The notes: generated by a model from the letters alone, not told the origin. DNA of 64,000 bases from Nocardia brasiliensis IFM 10847 (GCF_000710915.1 NZ_BAUA01000072.1:1-64000), one strand, 5' to 3'; positions 46,174 to 56,335 are shown, counted from the first letter of the stretch. Numbers and translations: made by a program.

Positions 46174-46836
46174 ATGCAGACGAAGACCGCACTCGCGGTG
46201 GGAACCACGACGTATCTGGCCGGTTTGGCCGTGGGCTATCAGGTGCTGCTGCGGCGCTGGTGCCTGACCTGGGGCGCGACCGAGGACGAGGTCACTCGCG
46301 CGATGCCGGGTGACGAATTGCTGACCGCGCCGGACATCGTCGCCACCAGAGCGATCACGATCGCGACCGGCCCGGCGGCGATCTGGCCGTGGCTGGCCCA
46401 GCTCGGGCCCGGCCGCGGCGGCGCGTACACCTACGACTGGATCGAAAACCTGCTCGGACTGAACATGCACAGCGCGGACGAGATCCTCCCGCAGTACCAG
46501 AACATCGCGGTCGGTGACACTTTCGCCCTCGGGGCGAGCGGGCCGCGGATGCGCGTGGCGATCGCCGAACCCGAGCGTGCGTTGGTCTTCGCCGCCACGG
46601 ACGGCACCTGGGTGTGGGCGTTCGGCCTGTACCCGACCGACGCGGGCACCCGGCTGGTGAGCCGCAACCGTATCGCCGCACCGCAGGCCGGCCTGCCGAC
46701 CAAGCTGTTCAATCGGCTCGTCATGGAGCCCGGCAGCTGGATCATGGAGCGCAAGATGCTCACCGGCATAAAACAGCGGGCCGAACGCACCAGCACACCG
46801 CTTTCCGAGCGTGCGGTCGATGTTCAGGCAGGCTGA
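46174..46836 (+). CDS. membrane-anchored SRPBCC-like protein
   Basis: 220 residues. A hydrophobic N-terminal helix (TALAVGTTTYLAGLAVGYQVL) is followed by a START/SRPBCC-like domain starting ATRAITIATGPAAIWPWLAQLG and ending in a helix KLFNRLVMEPGSWIMER. Such domains bind hydrophobic ligands. The start overlaps nothing but is one base after the DUF2267 stop, so translation is probably coupled. Confidence 0.75.
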   Translation: MQTKTALAVGTTTYLAGLAVGYQVLLRRWCLTWGATEDEVTRAMPGDELLTAPDIVATRAITIATGPAAIWPWLAQLGPGRGGAYTYDWIENLLGLNMHSADEILPQYQNIAVGDTFALGASGPRMRVAIAEPERALVFAATDGTWVWAFGLYPTDAGTRLVSRNRIAAPQAGLPTKLFNRLVMEPGSWIMERKMLTGIKQRAERTSTPLSERAVDVQAG

Positions 46837-46856
46837 CCGCGAAGGCCGATGCAGCT

Positions 46857-48626
46857 ATGGAGCACACCACGCAGTCCGGGCCACTCGGCGCTCGACCGCC
46901 CTACGACGCCGTGCTGTTCGACATGGACGGAGTGGTCACCGACACCGCCACCGTCCATGCCGCAGCATGGAAACAGTTGTTCGACAACGTACTACGGGAT
47001 AGCCGACTCGGCACGGCGATGCGAGCGCAGCCGTTCGATGACGAGGACTACCACCGTCTGATCGACGGCCGGGCCCGCGCCGACGGAGTCATCGCTTTTC
47101 TCTCGTCCCGTGGCATCACGTTGCCACTGGGCGTCGCCACGGACCCGGACGACGCATGGACGGTGCACGGTCTGGCCAACCGCAAGAACACGATCTTTCT
47201 GACATTACTTGCGCAGCAAGGTGTCCGGGCGTTTCCCGGCACCGTCGATCTGGTGTGCCGGTTGCGGACCGGAGGGGTGCCCGTCGGTCTGGTCACCGCG
47301 AGCCGCAACGCGCGCGCGATCCTGACCGCGGCGGGGCTCACCGATCTGTTCGACGTGGTGATCGACGGCGATGTCGCCGAAACACTCGCGCTGCCGGGCA
47401 AACCCGATCCAGCACTCTTTCTCGAAGCAGCACACCGACTCGGCGTCCCACCACAGCGAGCGGCCGTTGTCGAGGACGCGCCTTCGGGAGTTCGGGCCGG
47501 CGTCGCGGGCGGATTCGGGCTCGTCGTCGGCATCGATCGTCGACTGCATCCGGACGGACTCGCCGCCGCCGGCGCCGATTTCGTCGTGCGCGACGTCGCC
47601 GAGCTCGATCTCGGCGTGCTGCTCACCGACCCGTGGCTGCTCAGCTATGGCGGTTCGGACTCGGCACACGAGCGCCAGCGCGAGGCACTCACGACGCTGG
47701 CCAACGGCTACTTCGGCACTCGCGGTTGCTCCCCCGAATATTTCTGCGGCCGAACGCATTACCCGGGGACCTACATCGCAGGGGTCTACAACCGTCGCAC
47801 CGGCGCCCTCGGGCAGCGCACGGTCGAAGAAGAGCAGATCGTCAATGTCCCGAATTGGCTCCCGCTGGACATCCGCTTCGGCGGTGTCTGGTGGTCCGAC
47901 GATGCGGTGGCGGTCCGCAACGAACGCCGCGACCTCGACCTGCGCGCCGGAATCTTCCGGCGGACCGCATTACTGGTGGAACCCCAGGGGCGCACGCTCC
48001 TGGTCACTCAGCGCCGTCTGGTCTCGATGGCCCGGCCACACGTCGCCGCATTGGAGACAACACTCGTCCCACAGGGGTGGAGCGGCGAGGTGGACATTCG
48101 ATCGGGCGTAGACGCCGGCGTGACGAACTCCAACGTCACGGAGTACCCGTCCTTCACCCATCGCCAGCTGAGCCGGATCGAGGCCGATCCGGTCGACGAG
48201 CACACCTTCACCGTGCAGGCCGAGACGAGTTCGAGCCGCATCCGAATCGCCGTCGCGGCCCGGACCACGCCGCGTGGCACGAGCGCGAGCCCCGCGATCG
48301 CCGAAAACGATGGCGCAGAGCACTACTCCCAAGTGCTGCACGTCGCCGTGCAAGACGGACAACCCACCGTCATCGACAAGATCGTCGCGATCGTCACGTC
48401 CAGAGACCACGCCATCGCCGCGCCCGCGCTCGGCGCGGTCACCGAATTGACCCGCGCGCCCGCGACTTTCACCGACCTACTCGTCGAGCATCATGAGGCC
48501 TGGGCCGCGCTGTGGGACCAGCTCGCGATCGACCTCGACGGGACCGACACCCCAGACCCGGCTCGTGCTGAATCTGCACCTGTTCCACCTCGCGCAAACG
48601 CTCACCGAGCACACGGCCGAACATGA
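46857..48626 (+). pseudogene. HAD (beta-phosphoglucomutase)-GH65 fusion, N-terminal part, frameshifted
   Basis: 589 codons in this frame, of which about 564 are native. Residues 1-245 form a HAD phosphatase of the beta-phosphoglucomutase type (LFDMDGVVTDT, GLVTASRNA, GKPDPALFLEAAHRLG). Residues 260-560 form the N-terminal beta-sandwich of GH65. The rest of the enzyme continues in the next frame from about 48554. Deleting one C of the CCCC at 48550-48553 restores the frame and yields the expected DTQTRLVLNLH. The fused protein would phosphorolyse a glucose disaccharide and isomerise beta-glucose 1-phosphate to glucose 6-phosphate. It may be a true pseudogene or a sequence error. Confidence 0.75.
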
Positions 48627-50044
48627 TGCGGGGATACCGGTGCGCGGTCTGCACGGGGAAGGCTATCGCGGCCACGTCTTCTGGGACGAACTGTTCGTCA
48701 TGCCGCTGCTCACCCTGCACCGGCCCGAAGTGGCGAAGGCCGTGCTCCGGTACCGCGCGCGCAGGCTCCCCGCCGCCCGTTTCGCGGCGGCCGAACACGG
48801 CTGGCGCGGCGCGATGTTTCCGTGGCAGAGCGGCAGCGACGGCCGGGAGGAGACGCCGGCGCAACTGTTCAATCCGCGTTCGACGCGGTGGATGCCCGAC
48901 AACTCGTGGCGGCAACGCCACGTAGGGCTCGCTATCGCCTACAACGCCTGGCAGTTCTACGAGTGCACCGGCGATCTCAGCTGGCTCGCCGAGCACGGCG
49001 CCGAACTGATCATCGAGGTGGCGCGGCTGTTCACTGCCATGACCCGCCATGACCGCGCCGCCGATCGCTACCACCTCGACGGTGTGATGGGTCCCGACGA
49101 ATACCACGACGGGTATCCCGATACCCCGGGGACCGGGCTGCGCGACAATGCGTATACCAACGTTCTCGCCGCCTGGGTGTGCGGAAAAGCGGTCGAAACA
49201 TTGGACCTGCTCGCCGGGCACGCCCGCGAAACGCTCTGCCGCCGAATGCATATCGATGACCCTGCGGAACCCGCGCAGTGGACGCGCCGCAGCCTGCGCA
49301 TGGCGGTTCCGTTCCACGACGGTGTGCTCAGCCAATTCGACGGCTACGCCGATCTCGCCGAACTCGACTGGGCCAACTACCGGCACCGCTACGGCAACAT
49401 CGGCCGGCTCGATCTCATTCTCGAAGCCGAAGGCGACACCACCAACCGGTACAAGCTCGCGAAACAGGCCGATGTCCTGATGCTCATCTATCTGCTGGGC
49501 CGGCCGGCTGCTCGAATTCCTCGATCGTCTCGGCTACTCGTGTACGCGCGAAACCCTCGATCGCACAGTGGATTACTACCTGCGCCGCACCAGCGACGGA
49601 TCCACCCTGAGCCAGGTGGTACACGCCTCGGTGCTGGCCCGTATGCGACCCGAGCGTGCCTGGGCAGTCTTTCAGCAGGCGCTGGTGGCCGACCTCGACG
49701 ACACCCAGGGCGGCACCACCCAGCACGGCATCCATCTCGCCGCCATGGCGGGCACGGTCGACATCGTGATCCGCGCGTTCGCCGGCCTGCGCTGCCACCG
49801 GGATCGGCTCGTCTTCGACCCGAGGCTGCCGCAGCAGCTCTCCGGTGTCCGGTTCGGCCTGCACTACCGCGGGCACCGCATCGATGTCGCCCTCGAACAC
49901 CACCGACTGCGCCTGACCAGCCGACCGTCCGCAAGCGCTACGACCATCGATCTCGATGTCGCGGGAACGCCGGCGACCCTCGACAGCGGACAGACCCGCG
50001 AATTCGACCTCACGCCCGCCGATGCTCGACTGCCGGTCGAGTAG
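48554..50044 (+). pseudogene. GH65 phosphorylase catalytic part of the same gene, second frameshift inside
   Basis: Codons in frame with 48493 encode the catalytic (alpha/alpha)6 barrel: GLHGEGYRGHVFWDEL, WMPDNSWRQRH and the general-acid Glu in GVMGPDEYHDGYP. At 49498-49507 (GGCCGGCCGG) the frame changes again; after it, GRLLEFLDRLGYS and YYLRRTSDGSTLSQVVH continue the family pattern to the stop at 50042-50044. The total of the three segments is about 1060 residues, the usual length of HAD-GH65 fusions. Both shifts have the same sign (one surplus base). The ORF ending at 50064 is not real coding after 49500. Confidence 0.75.
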
Positions 50045-50076
50045 CCCGACACAGAGTCGGATAGTCCTGCGCACTG

Positions 50077-50090
50077 AGGACTTTCGCCAG
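50077..50090. promoter_or_regulatory. DosR-box-like site before the SDR gene
   Basis: AGGACTTTCGCCAG shares the unbroken core GGACTTTCG with the reference box and matches 10 of 14 positions. The upstream AGTCCT (50063-50068) forms an inverted repeat with AGGACT (50077-50082). It lies about 70 bases upstream of the SDR start. Confidence 0.4.
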
Positions 50091-50150
50091 ACTCGCCCGG
50101 CACCGTCACGCGCCACGCTCTAAGGACACCGAACACAGGAGGTTGTCGCC

Positions 50151-50882
50151 ATGAACAGTTTCACCGGACGAAGCGCCATCGTCACCGGCGGCGCGCGCGG
50201 CATCGGCGCCGCGATCGTGCGCGCACTCGCGAAAGAGAACATCGCGGTCGTCGTCGCCGATCTGCTCGAGCGGGAAGGCACCGAACTCGCCCGTTCGCTC
50301 GGACCCAACGTCATGTTCCAGCGTCTCGATGTCACCGACAAGTCGATGTGGCGCGATGTCATCGACCAGACCGCAGCCACTTTCGGGCCGCTCGCGATCC
50401 TGGTCAACAACGCGGGCATCCTCGACTTCGGCAGCATCGAGGACGAGTCACCGGCGATGTTCCGGCACGTCGTCGAGGTCAACCTGTACGGTTCGTGGCT
50501 CGGCATGCACATGGCCGTTCCGCACCTGCGGGCCGGGGGCGGCGGCGTGATCGTCAATATCTCCTCGACGGCGGGGCTGGTCGGTTACGCGGGCATCGGC
50601 GGCTACGTCGCCAGCAAATGGGGTCTGCGTGGCCTGACCAAAGCCGCCGCCATCGAGCTCGGCCCCGACGACATCCGGGTGTGCTCGGTGCATCCCGGCC
50701 CGATCCACACGCCGATGACCGCCGGCCTGGACGAGTCGATGGCGGCCGCCCAGCCATTGGCCCGCTTCGGCGAGCCGGACGAGGTCGCGGCGATGGTGCG
50801 CTTCCTCATCACCGAGGCCACCTTCTCCACCGGTTCGGAATTCGTCCTCGACGGCGGCGCGACCGCGGGCGCGGCAGGCTGA
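50151..50882 (+). CDS. short-chain dehydrogenase (SDR)
   Basis: 243 residues. TGGARGIG at the start, the catalytic SISST-like NISSTAG, then YVASKWGL as YxxxK, and the end FVLDGGATAG. It resembles 3-alpha(or 20-beta)-hydroxysteroid dehydrogenases, but the substrate is not fixed by sequence. AGGAGG lies 8 bases before the ATG. It begins a plus-strand unit with the ABC transporter and the acyltransferase. Confidence 0.9.
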   Translation: MNSFTGRSAIVTGGARGIGAAIVRALAKENIAVVVADLLEREGTELARSLGPNVMFQRLDVTDKSMWRDVIDQTAATFGPLAILVNNAGILDFGSIEDESPAMFRHVVEVNLYGSWLGMHMAVPHLRAGGGGVIVNISSTAGLVGYAGIGGYVASKWGLRGLTKAAAIELGPDDIRVCSVHPGPIHTPMTAGLDESMAAAQPLARFGEPDEVAAMVRFLITEATFSTGSEFVLDGGATAGAAG

Positions 50883-50913
50883 ACCGGCCGTCGCAGCGCG
50901 AAAGACATCTGCC

Positions 50914-51804
50914 ATGCCATCGATAGTCAGTACCACCGGGTTGGCCAAGCGCTACGGGCACAAGACCGCCCTGGTCGACGTAGATCTGGAAGTTCCCGCC
51001 GGAGTCGTCTTCGGCTACCTGGGGCCGAACGGCGCGGGTAAGACCACGACGATCCGGCTGTTGGTCGGTTTGATGCGCCCGACGAGCGGTAGCGTGGCCA
51101 TCGCCGGTGCGGACACCGTCCGCCGGCGATCTGCGGCGCAACGTCACATCGGTTATCTCCCAGGTGAATTCGTCGGATATTCCGATCTCACCGCGGACCA
51201 GTACCTGCGGTATCTGTCGCATCTGCGCGGCGAAGTCGACGAAAAGGTCCGCACCCAGCTGATCGAACGACTCGATCTCGATCCCACGGTGCGCATCGGT
51301 GCGATGTCGCACGGTAACCGGCAGAAGGTCGGTCTCGTCCAGGCATTCATGTCCGAACCGGATCTACTGGTCTTGGATGAGCCCACCGCAGGGCTGGACC
51401 CGTTGGTGCAGCGAGAATTCCACACCTTGATCCACGAGGTGAAGGCCGCGGGACGCACCGTATTCCTGTCCTCCCACGTGCTGTCGGAGGTTCAGGAGGT
51501 CGCTGACATGGTCGGCATCCTGCGCCAGGGCCGCCTGGTGGAGGTCCGCTCGATCGATGAGCTGACCGCGCGCCCGCTACGCCGCATCGACCTCGTATTC
51601 GGTGGAACGCCACCGGATCTCGACCGGCTCCGCCACCTCAGCGGGGTGCGATCGGTCGTACGCAACAGCAAGGCGGTGCATATCGACCTGGAGGGATCGA
51701 CGGCGGCGTTGCTGCGTGCCGTGGCGCCGTTCGAGGTCACCGACATCGTCAGCCACGAACCCGACCTCGAAGAGGTCTTCCTCAACTATTACGGACGGGG
51801 TTGA
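50914..51804 (+). CDS. ABC transporter ATP-binding protein
   Basis: 296 residues. Walker A is GPNGAGKTTT, the signature motif is the variant MSHGNRQKVG, Walker B is LLVLDEPTAGLDP, and the switch His is in FLSSHVLSE. A C-terminal regulatory part of about 80 residues follows. It powers the permease encoded next, probably exporting a lipid, drug or other hydrophobic substrate as an ABC-2 system. The two genes are 6 bases apart. Confidence 0.92.
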   Translation: MPSIVSTTGLAKRYGHKTALVDVDLEVPAGVVFGYLGPNGAGKTTTIRLLVGLMRPTSGSVAIAGADTVRRRSAAQRHIGYLPGEFVGYSDLTADQYLRYLSHLRGEVDEKVRTQLIERLDLDPTVRIGAMSHGNRQKVGLVQAFMSEPDLLVLDEPTAGLDPLVQREFHTLIHEVKAAGRTVFLSSHVLSEVQEVADMVGILRQGRLVEVRSIDELTARPLRRIDLVFGGTPPDLDRLRHLSGVRSVVRNSKAVHIDLEGSTAALLRAVAPFEVTDIVSHEPDLEEVFLNYYGRG

Positions 51805-51810
51805 ATCACC

Positions 51811-52605
51811 ATGCTGCGCACCGTGTACACCAAATCGTTGCGTGATCAACGCCGCGGCCTCCTCGGCTGGAGCATCGGGGTAGTTCTGCTCGTACTACTC
51901 GAATCCGCGATCTGGCCGACGTTCTCGGATATGTCCGGCATGCAGGACTTCCTGAACAACTACCCGGAGGCCATGCGCAAACTGTTCAACCTCGAGGAGT
52001 TCACCACCGGAACCGGATTCTTGAACGCCGAGCTGTTCAGCATGCTGCTGCCGATTCTGTTCATGGTCTTCGCCATCGGTCGCGGCGCGCGCGGCATCGC
52101 GGGCGAGGAAGAACGCGGCACTCTGGAAGTGCTTCTCGTGAACGGTGTTTCACCGATACGGCTGACGCTGGAGCAGGCTGGCGTGGTCGTGACCGCCGTC
52201 GCGGTCCTCGGGTCGGTGCTGTTCGGGTCCCTCGTCGTGTGCTCGGCCGTTTTCGGCTTGGGTGTGACGGTGAGCGCCGCCGCATCGGGCGCGTTGTCGA
52301 TGACCCTGCTGGGTATCGAGTTCGGGTTGCTCGCCGTTGCGATCGGCGCCGCTACCGGCAGGCGAGTGCTCGCGCTCGCTGTCGCCTCGGTGCTCGCCGT
52401 AGCCGCCTATGTGCTCTACGTAGCGAGCAAACTGGTCACCGCGGTGCAGCCGTGGGGACCGTGGTCGCCGTTCCACCAGGCGGTAGCCGATGGACCGATG
52501 GGTGCCGGCCTTCCCCTCTCTTACCTATGGCTCGCGGCAGCCGGAATCTGCTGTGTCCTGGCCGCACTGCCGATTTTCGATCGCCGCGATATCGCGGGCA
52601 GTTGA
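51811..52605 (+). CDS. ABC transporter permease (ABC-2 type)
   Basis: 264 residues with about six hydrophobic helices: one near residue 20, then pairs around 75-95, 120-145, 150-175, 180-200 and 235-255. The EERGTLEVLLVNGVSPIR motif between helices 2 and 3 is typical of ABC-2 permeases. It partners the ATP-binding protein just upstream. The WS/DGAT gene follows 23 bases later, so lipid export or storage is a possible shared theme. Confidence 0.88.
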   Translation: MLRTVYTKSLRDQRRGLLGWSIGVVLLVLLESAIWPTFSDMSGMQDFLNNYPEAMRKLFNLEEFTTGTGFLNAELFSMLLPILFMVFAIGRGARGIAGEEERGTLEVLLVNGVSPIRLTLEQAGVVVTAVAVLGSVLFGSLVVCSAVFGLGVTVSAAASGALSMTLLGIEFGLLAVAIGAATGRRVLALAVASVLAVAAYVLYVASKLVTAVQPWGPWSPFHQAVADGPMGAGLPLSYLWLAAAGICCVLAALPIFDRRDIAGS

Positions 52606-52628
52606 GCCGGGGCACGGAGGGTCCAGCG

Positions 52629-54044
52629 ATGACCAGAGCACCCGTACCCGGCAGGCCCGCGCGGTCCCGTCCACCGGTGATCGACCGCGCGAACCGGACA
52701 GATCTCACGGTCATGGTCGACGACCATGGGTCGACGCCCATGCACCTCGGGGCGATCCTGCTTTTCGACAGCACTTGCCCGCCGGATCCGGCACACCTTC
52801 GCACACTGCTGGCCGAGCGGATATCGCGGATACCGCGATTCCGACAGACGTTGCGGCGCACGCCGTTCGGTTGCGGTCGTCCCATCTGGGTGGACGACCC
52901 GTACTTCACCGTGGACCAGCACCTTCAGGTGATCGACCGGACAGCTCAGGTTTCCGAATCGGAACTCTTCGATCTCGCCACCGACTTGCTCTGCACACCG
53001 CTGGCGAAGAACCGGCCGCTGTGGCGGGCCGGCTTGATGCGCTCGCCGGGCCGGTGGGCGCTGGTGGTCGTCGCGCACCATGTCCTCACCGACGGTATCG
53101 GGGGTTTGGCGGTGCTCGCGACGCTCGCAGACGAAGGGGTAGCGCCCGCGGAATCCGATTTCCCCCGGCCGCCGCCCAGCGTGTGGGCGCTGGCGGCAGA
53201 TGCCGCTCGCACACGGCTGCGCGCCTTACGCTCGATGCCACACGGGATCCGGAAGATAGTCGTAGGGCTGCGTGAACTCGGGTTCGGCTGGACAACCATG
53301 CGGCCGGTCGAACGAATCTCCTTGAACCAGCCCACGTCACCACGGCGCCGCCTCACCCGGGTGACCGTCGACCTTGCCGACATCCTCGCGACCGCGCACT
53401 CGGCGGACGGCACGGTCAATGATGTCGTGCTCGCCGCGATCAGCGGTGCATTGTTCGACACGCTGCGGGCTCGCGGTGAGCGGCCACGCCAGCTGGTGTT
53501 CTCGGTACCTGTCTCGGGTCGTCGTGTGAGCCGATCGACCGATCTAGGCAACGACACCGGCGTCCGGCCGATCGCGGTCCCCGCGATCGACGACGATTCG
53601 ACCAGACTCGCCGACATCACCGCTGTGACGAACACTCTGAGTAAGACCACCATCCGCGCTTCCTCGGCAGCACCACTGGGCGGGCTGTTCCGCATGCTGC
53701 AACGCACCGGACTGTTCCAGTCGTTCATCGCACACCAACGTCTCGTCCACACCTTCGAGACGAACCTGCGCGGACCGGGGGTGGCCCTGCACCTGGACGG
53801 CAGCCGGATCGAAGCGATCGTGCCGATGGTGGCCACACCGGGCAACGTCGGCGTGACTTTCGCGGTGCTCTCCTACGCGGGCACCCTGGGCGTCACCGTC
53901 ATCGCCGACCCGGACATCCTCACCGAGCAGAGCAGTCTCACCGACGCGCTCGCCACCAGGTTCCGGCGTCTCGGCGCAACGACGCCGCGGCAGACCGACG
54001 ACGCGCGCCCTGCGCCCGGAACGGCCGGTCGGACCTGCGGGTGA
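52629..54044 (+). CDS. wax ester synthase/diacylglycerol acyltransferase
   Basis: 471 residues from ATG 52629, with GGAGG 8 bases upstream. The condensing motif HHxxxDG is AHHVLTDGIGG (about residue 142); PLWRAGLM and VNDVVLAAISGAL are also typical. It transfers acyl-CoA to diacylglycerol or fatty alcohol to store lipid. Mycobacterial Tgs1 of this family belongs to the dormancy regulon, which fits the neighbouring stress genes. The open frame starting at 52239 is a shadow of the permease gene. Confidence 0.9.
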   Translation: MTRAPVPGRPARSRPPVIDRANRTDLTVMVDDHGSTPMHLGAILLFDSTCPPDPAHLRTLLAERISRIPRFRQTLRRTPFGCGRPIWVDDPYFTVDQHLQVIDRTAQVSESELFDLATDLLCTPLAKNRPLWRAGLMRSPGRWALVVVAHHVLTDGIGGLAVLATLADEGVAPAESDFPRPPPSVWALAADAARTRLRALRSMPHGIRKIVVGLRELGFGWTTMRPVERISLNQPTSPRRRLTRVTVDLADILATAHSADGTVNDVVLAAISGALFDTLRARGERPRQLVFSVPVSGRRVSRSTDLGNDTGVRPIAVPAIDDDSTRLADITAVTNTLSKTTIRASSAAPLGGLFRMLQRTGLFQSFIAHQRLVHTFETNLRGPGVALHLDGSRIEAIVPMVATPGNVGVTFAVLSYAGTLGVTVIADPDILTEQSSLTDALATRFRRLGATTPRQTDDARPAPGTAGRTCG

Positions 54045-54069
54045 GGGACCATCGGCAACTGGAACAAGA

Positions 54070-54083
54070 GCCTTTCGGGCCTG
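54070..54083. promoter_or_regulatory. DosR-box-like site before the membrane protein at 54117
   Basis: GAGCCTTTCGGGCC matches 11 of 14 positions of the reference GGGACTTTCGGCCC and starts 47 bases upstream of the start codon. Confidence 0.35.
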
Positions 54084-54116
54084 CCGACCAGCGTGCGCGC
54101 CGACGAACATAGAAAT

Positions 54117-55193
54117 ATGACGAGCACCACTCGATACGAGGCACCAGGCTTCGGCGCATCCGTGATCTCGAGGATGCTGCACTCGCCCATGACGGCCGGG
54201 CTGCGGCGGAATCTCACGGAACTGCGCTACCAGGGCCGACTTTCGGGTCGCCACGTCGCTCTCCCGGTGTCCTACGCCCGCTCGGACGACAACGTCGTCG
54301 TCCGGGTAGCTCGCGCCCACACAAAGTCGTGGTGGCGCAACTTCCGTACACCCCGGCCGCTCTCGGTATGGCTCGACGGCCGGTGGCAATACGGTACGGG
54401 TCACGTGACACCACCGGGATCGCTGGAACACGAAGAGGTGGCAGCGGTCTACCAGGCGAAGTATCCCCGCATGGTCATCCCCGCGACAGATCCCTTCGTC
54501 GTGATCGAATTGCAGGCCGCCCACAACCTGCCGAGCACTGGGGCAACCGAACCCGAGCATGGCGGCCTCTGGCGACGCTGGTGCACCAGCGTCACCCTCG
54601 GCGAACTGTTCGGCTTCGCGGCACCCGCGCTGGCGGGAGCACTCGTGCGGGACGCCGCACCTGCCACTGCCGCCCTCGCGCTGCTCGCCGCCGGTGCGCT
54701 CGAAGGCACCGTCCTCGGCTGGTTCCAAGCGCGCGTACTCCACATCGTCATACCCGGATTGCGTCGCGCCGATTGGATTCTCGCGACCGCACTGGGCGCA
54801 CTACTGGCCTGGACCATCGGTGTGATCCCGGTCGTCGCCGGCGAAGGGCTCGGCTCCTGGCCACCCGCTGTAGTCATTCCCGCCGCGACCATCGGCGGTG
54901 TCGTCATCCTGCTGTCGATCGGCGGGGCTCAATGGCTGGTTCTGCGCCGCCATATACACCATGCAGGCCAATGGATTCGGGCCAACGCCGCGGCCTGGCT
55001 CGTCGCGCTGCTCGTCTTCACCGCCGTCACCACCCCACTGTGGCAGCCCGGGCAATCCACCGCCCTCGTTGCGCTGATCGGACTCTTCGGCGGACTACTG
55101 ATGGCGCTCACCATGGCCGCCGTCAGCGGTGCATTTCTCGTTCGCATTCTCCGATCGAACTCGAAATCGAATGTCGAATGGCCTTCACCGTAA
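54117..55193 (+). CDS. nitroreductase-fold domain fused to a membrane domain
   Basis: 358 residues from ATG 54117. The N-terminal 110 residues resemble the deazaflavin-dependent nitroreductase (DUF385) fold: RYQGRLSGRHVALPVSYARS and SWWRNFRTPRPLSVWLDGRW. From about residue 150 there are six or seven hydrophobic helices, including GWFQARVLH and IGGAQWLVLRRH. The membrane half is clearly paralogous to the next gene product. Whether F420 or a flavin binds cannot be told. No ribosome site is obvious. Confidence 0.75.
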   Translation: MTSTTRYEAPGFGASVISRMLHSPMTAGLRRNLTELRYQGRLSGRHVALPVSYARSDDNVVVRVARAHTKSWWRNFRTPRPLSVWLDGRWQYGTGHVTPPGSLEHEEVAAVYQAKYPRMVIPATDPFVVIELQAAHNLPSTGATEPEHGGLWRRWCTSVTLGELFGFAAPALAGALVRDAAPATAALALLAAGALEGTVLGWFQARVLHIVIPGLRRADWILATALGALLAWTIGVIPVVAGEGLGSWPPAVVIPAATIGGVVILLSIGGAQWLVLRRHIHHAGQWIRANAAAWLVALLVFTAVTTPLWQPGQSTALVALIGLFGGLLMALTMAAVSGAFLVRILRSNSKSNVEWPSP

Positions 55194-55246
55194 GGGCTTT
55201 CGCTCCTGGGGTGATATCCGCTCCGCCGACACCATAAACCAATGAC

Positions 55247-56335
55247 GTGGAATTGCGAGATCATCGGCAGGCAGCCGTGATCACCCGGTACGAAGTAGCC
55301 CTTGCCGACAGGCTGTTACGGCAGCGCTGGTTCTCCATGGTCACCCTCGGTGGTTTCTTCGGCATTCTGCCCGCGACACTCACCGCTGCCGCAGCCACCC
55401 AGAGCAGACCGAGCATCGCCGCAGGTTCGCTGCTCCTTGCGGGCATGGCGCACGGTAGCGCCGTCGGCTGGTCGCAGGCGCGGATACTGCGGTCGATCCT
55501 CATCGGGTTCCAGTCCTCCGCCTGGACGGCCGCGACCGCCGCGGCCGTCGGCATCGGCTGGGCCGTCGGCCTGTCGCCTATGCTGCGCCCGCAGCCGTCG
55601 GCGAACCAATCGACCACGATTCAGATACCTGTCGAAGTCGCAGGCGCGCTGGGAGCCGTTCTCACGGTCGGCGTCGCGCAGTGGTACCTGCTGCGCCGGT
55701 GGACGGATCGAGCTCCGTTGTGGCCCTGGGCAAGTGCCGTTGCCTGGATCGCTGGAGCCGCGGCCTTCGCCGCCTGCACTCTACTGCCGTGGCCGCAGAC
55801 ACGCGGTAGCGCAGTCGGTCTGGCCGGTGCAGCGCTGAGCGGGCTGGCGATGGCCGCGGCTACCGCCGCAGTGACCGGAAGGTTTTTACGCTGTGTGCTC
55901 GCCGACCACCACAGGCGATGCTTCGGTGCCGAGACAGATCGCGTACGGTCGAGTTCAGTGTTTCGTGGGCAGATGGAAAATACCCACGTTCTCCGGCGGG
56001 GGCGGTGGCAGGTGGGTGTCGTCGACCTCGGCGACGATGTCGTTGTGGACATCGACAACCCCGTCCACCGTCGCAGTGAGAGCGGTGATCACATCGAGCA
56101 TGCTCCGACGCTCGACCCTGCCACGCAGAGTGACAATTCCGTCGACAACCTCGACCGAAACATCCTGAGGTGCAAGGTACATCGCGTGCAACAACACCTC
56201 GGTGCCGATCTCGGCGGCCAACTCCGCATCGTCGCGCAGATAGACCGAGAGCAGATCCTTGCGACTGACCATGCCGACGAGTCGGCCGTCGGCGTCGACG
56301 ACAGGCAGATGCTCGAGCCCGCGCCTGGCCAGTAA
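55247..56335 (+). CDS. membrane protein paralogous to the preceding one, run-on frame
   Basis: The first 225 codons encode a hydrophobic protein with helices matching the membrane half of the gene before: LGGFFGILP, AHGSAVGWSQARILR, VGVAQWYLLRRW. It probably ends near residue 225, about 55920. The frame has no stop there and continues 381 bases antisense to the CBS-BON gene, so the last 130 codons are unlikely to be real. The start is GTG 55247 or GTG 55277. The length given is the open frame; the true end needs experiment. Confidence 0.55.
   Translation: MELRDHRQAAVITRYEVALADRLLRQRWFSMVTLGGFFGILPATLTAAAATQSRPSIAAGSLLLAGMAHGSAVGWSQARILRSILIGFQSSAWTAATAAAVGIGWAVGLSPMLRPQPSANQSTTIQIPVEVAGALGAVLTVGVAQWYLLRRWTDRAPLWPWASAVAWIAGAAAFAACTLLPWPQTRGSAVGLAGAALSGLAMAAATAAVTGRFLRCVLADHHRRCFGAETDRVRSSSVFRGQMENTHVLRRGRWQVGVVDLGDDVVVDIDNPVHRRSESGDHIEHAPTLDPATQSDNSVDNLDRNILRCKVHRVQQHLGADLGGQLRIVAQIDREQILATDHADESAVGVDDRQMLEPAPGQ

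Noticed and set aside
49508..50064. C-terminal part of the frame ending at 50064
   Set aside because: After the second frameshift it is Pro/Arg-rich nonsense; GH65 sequence continues in the other frame to 50044.
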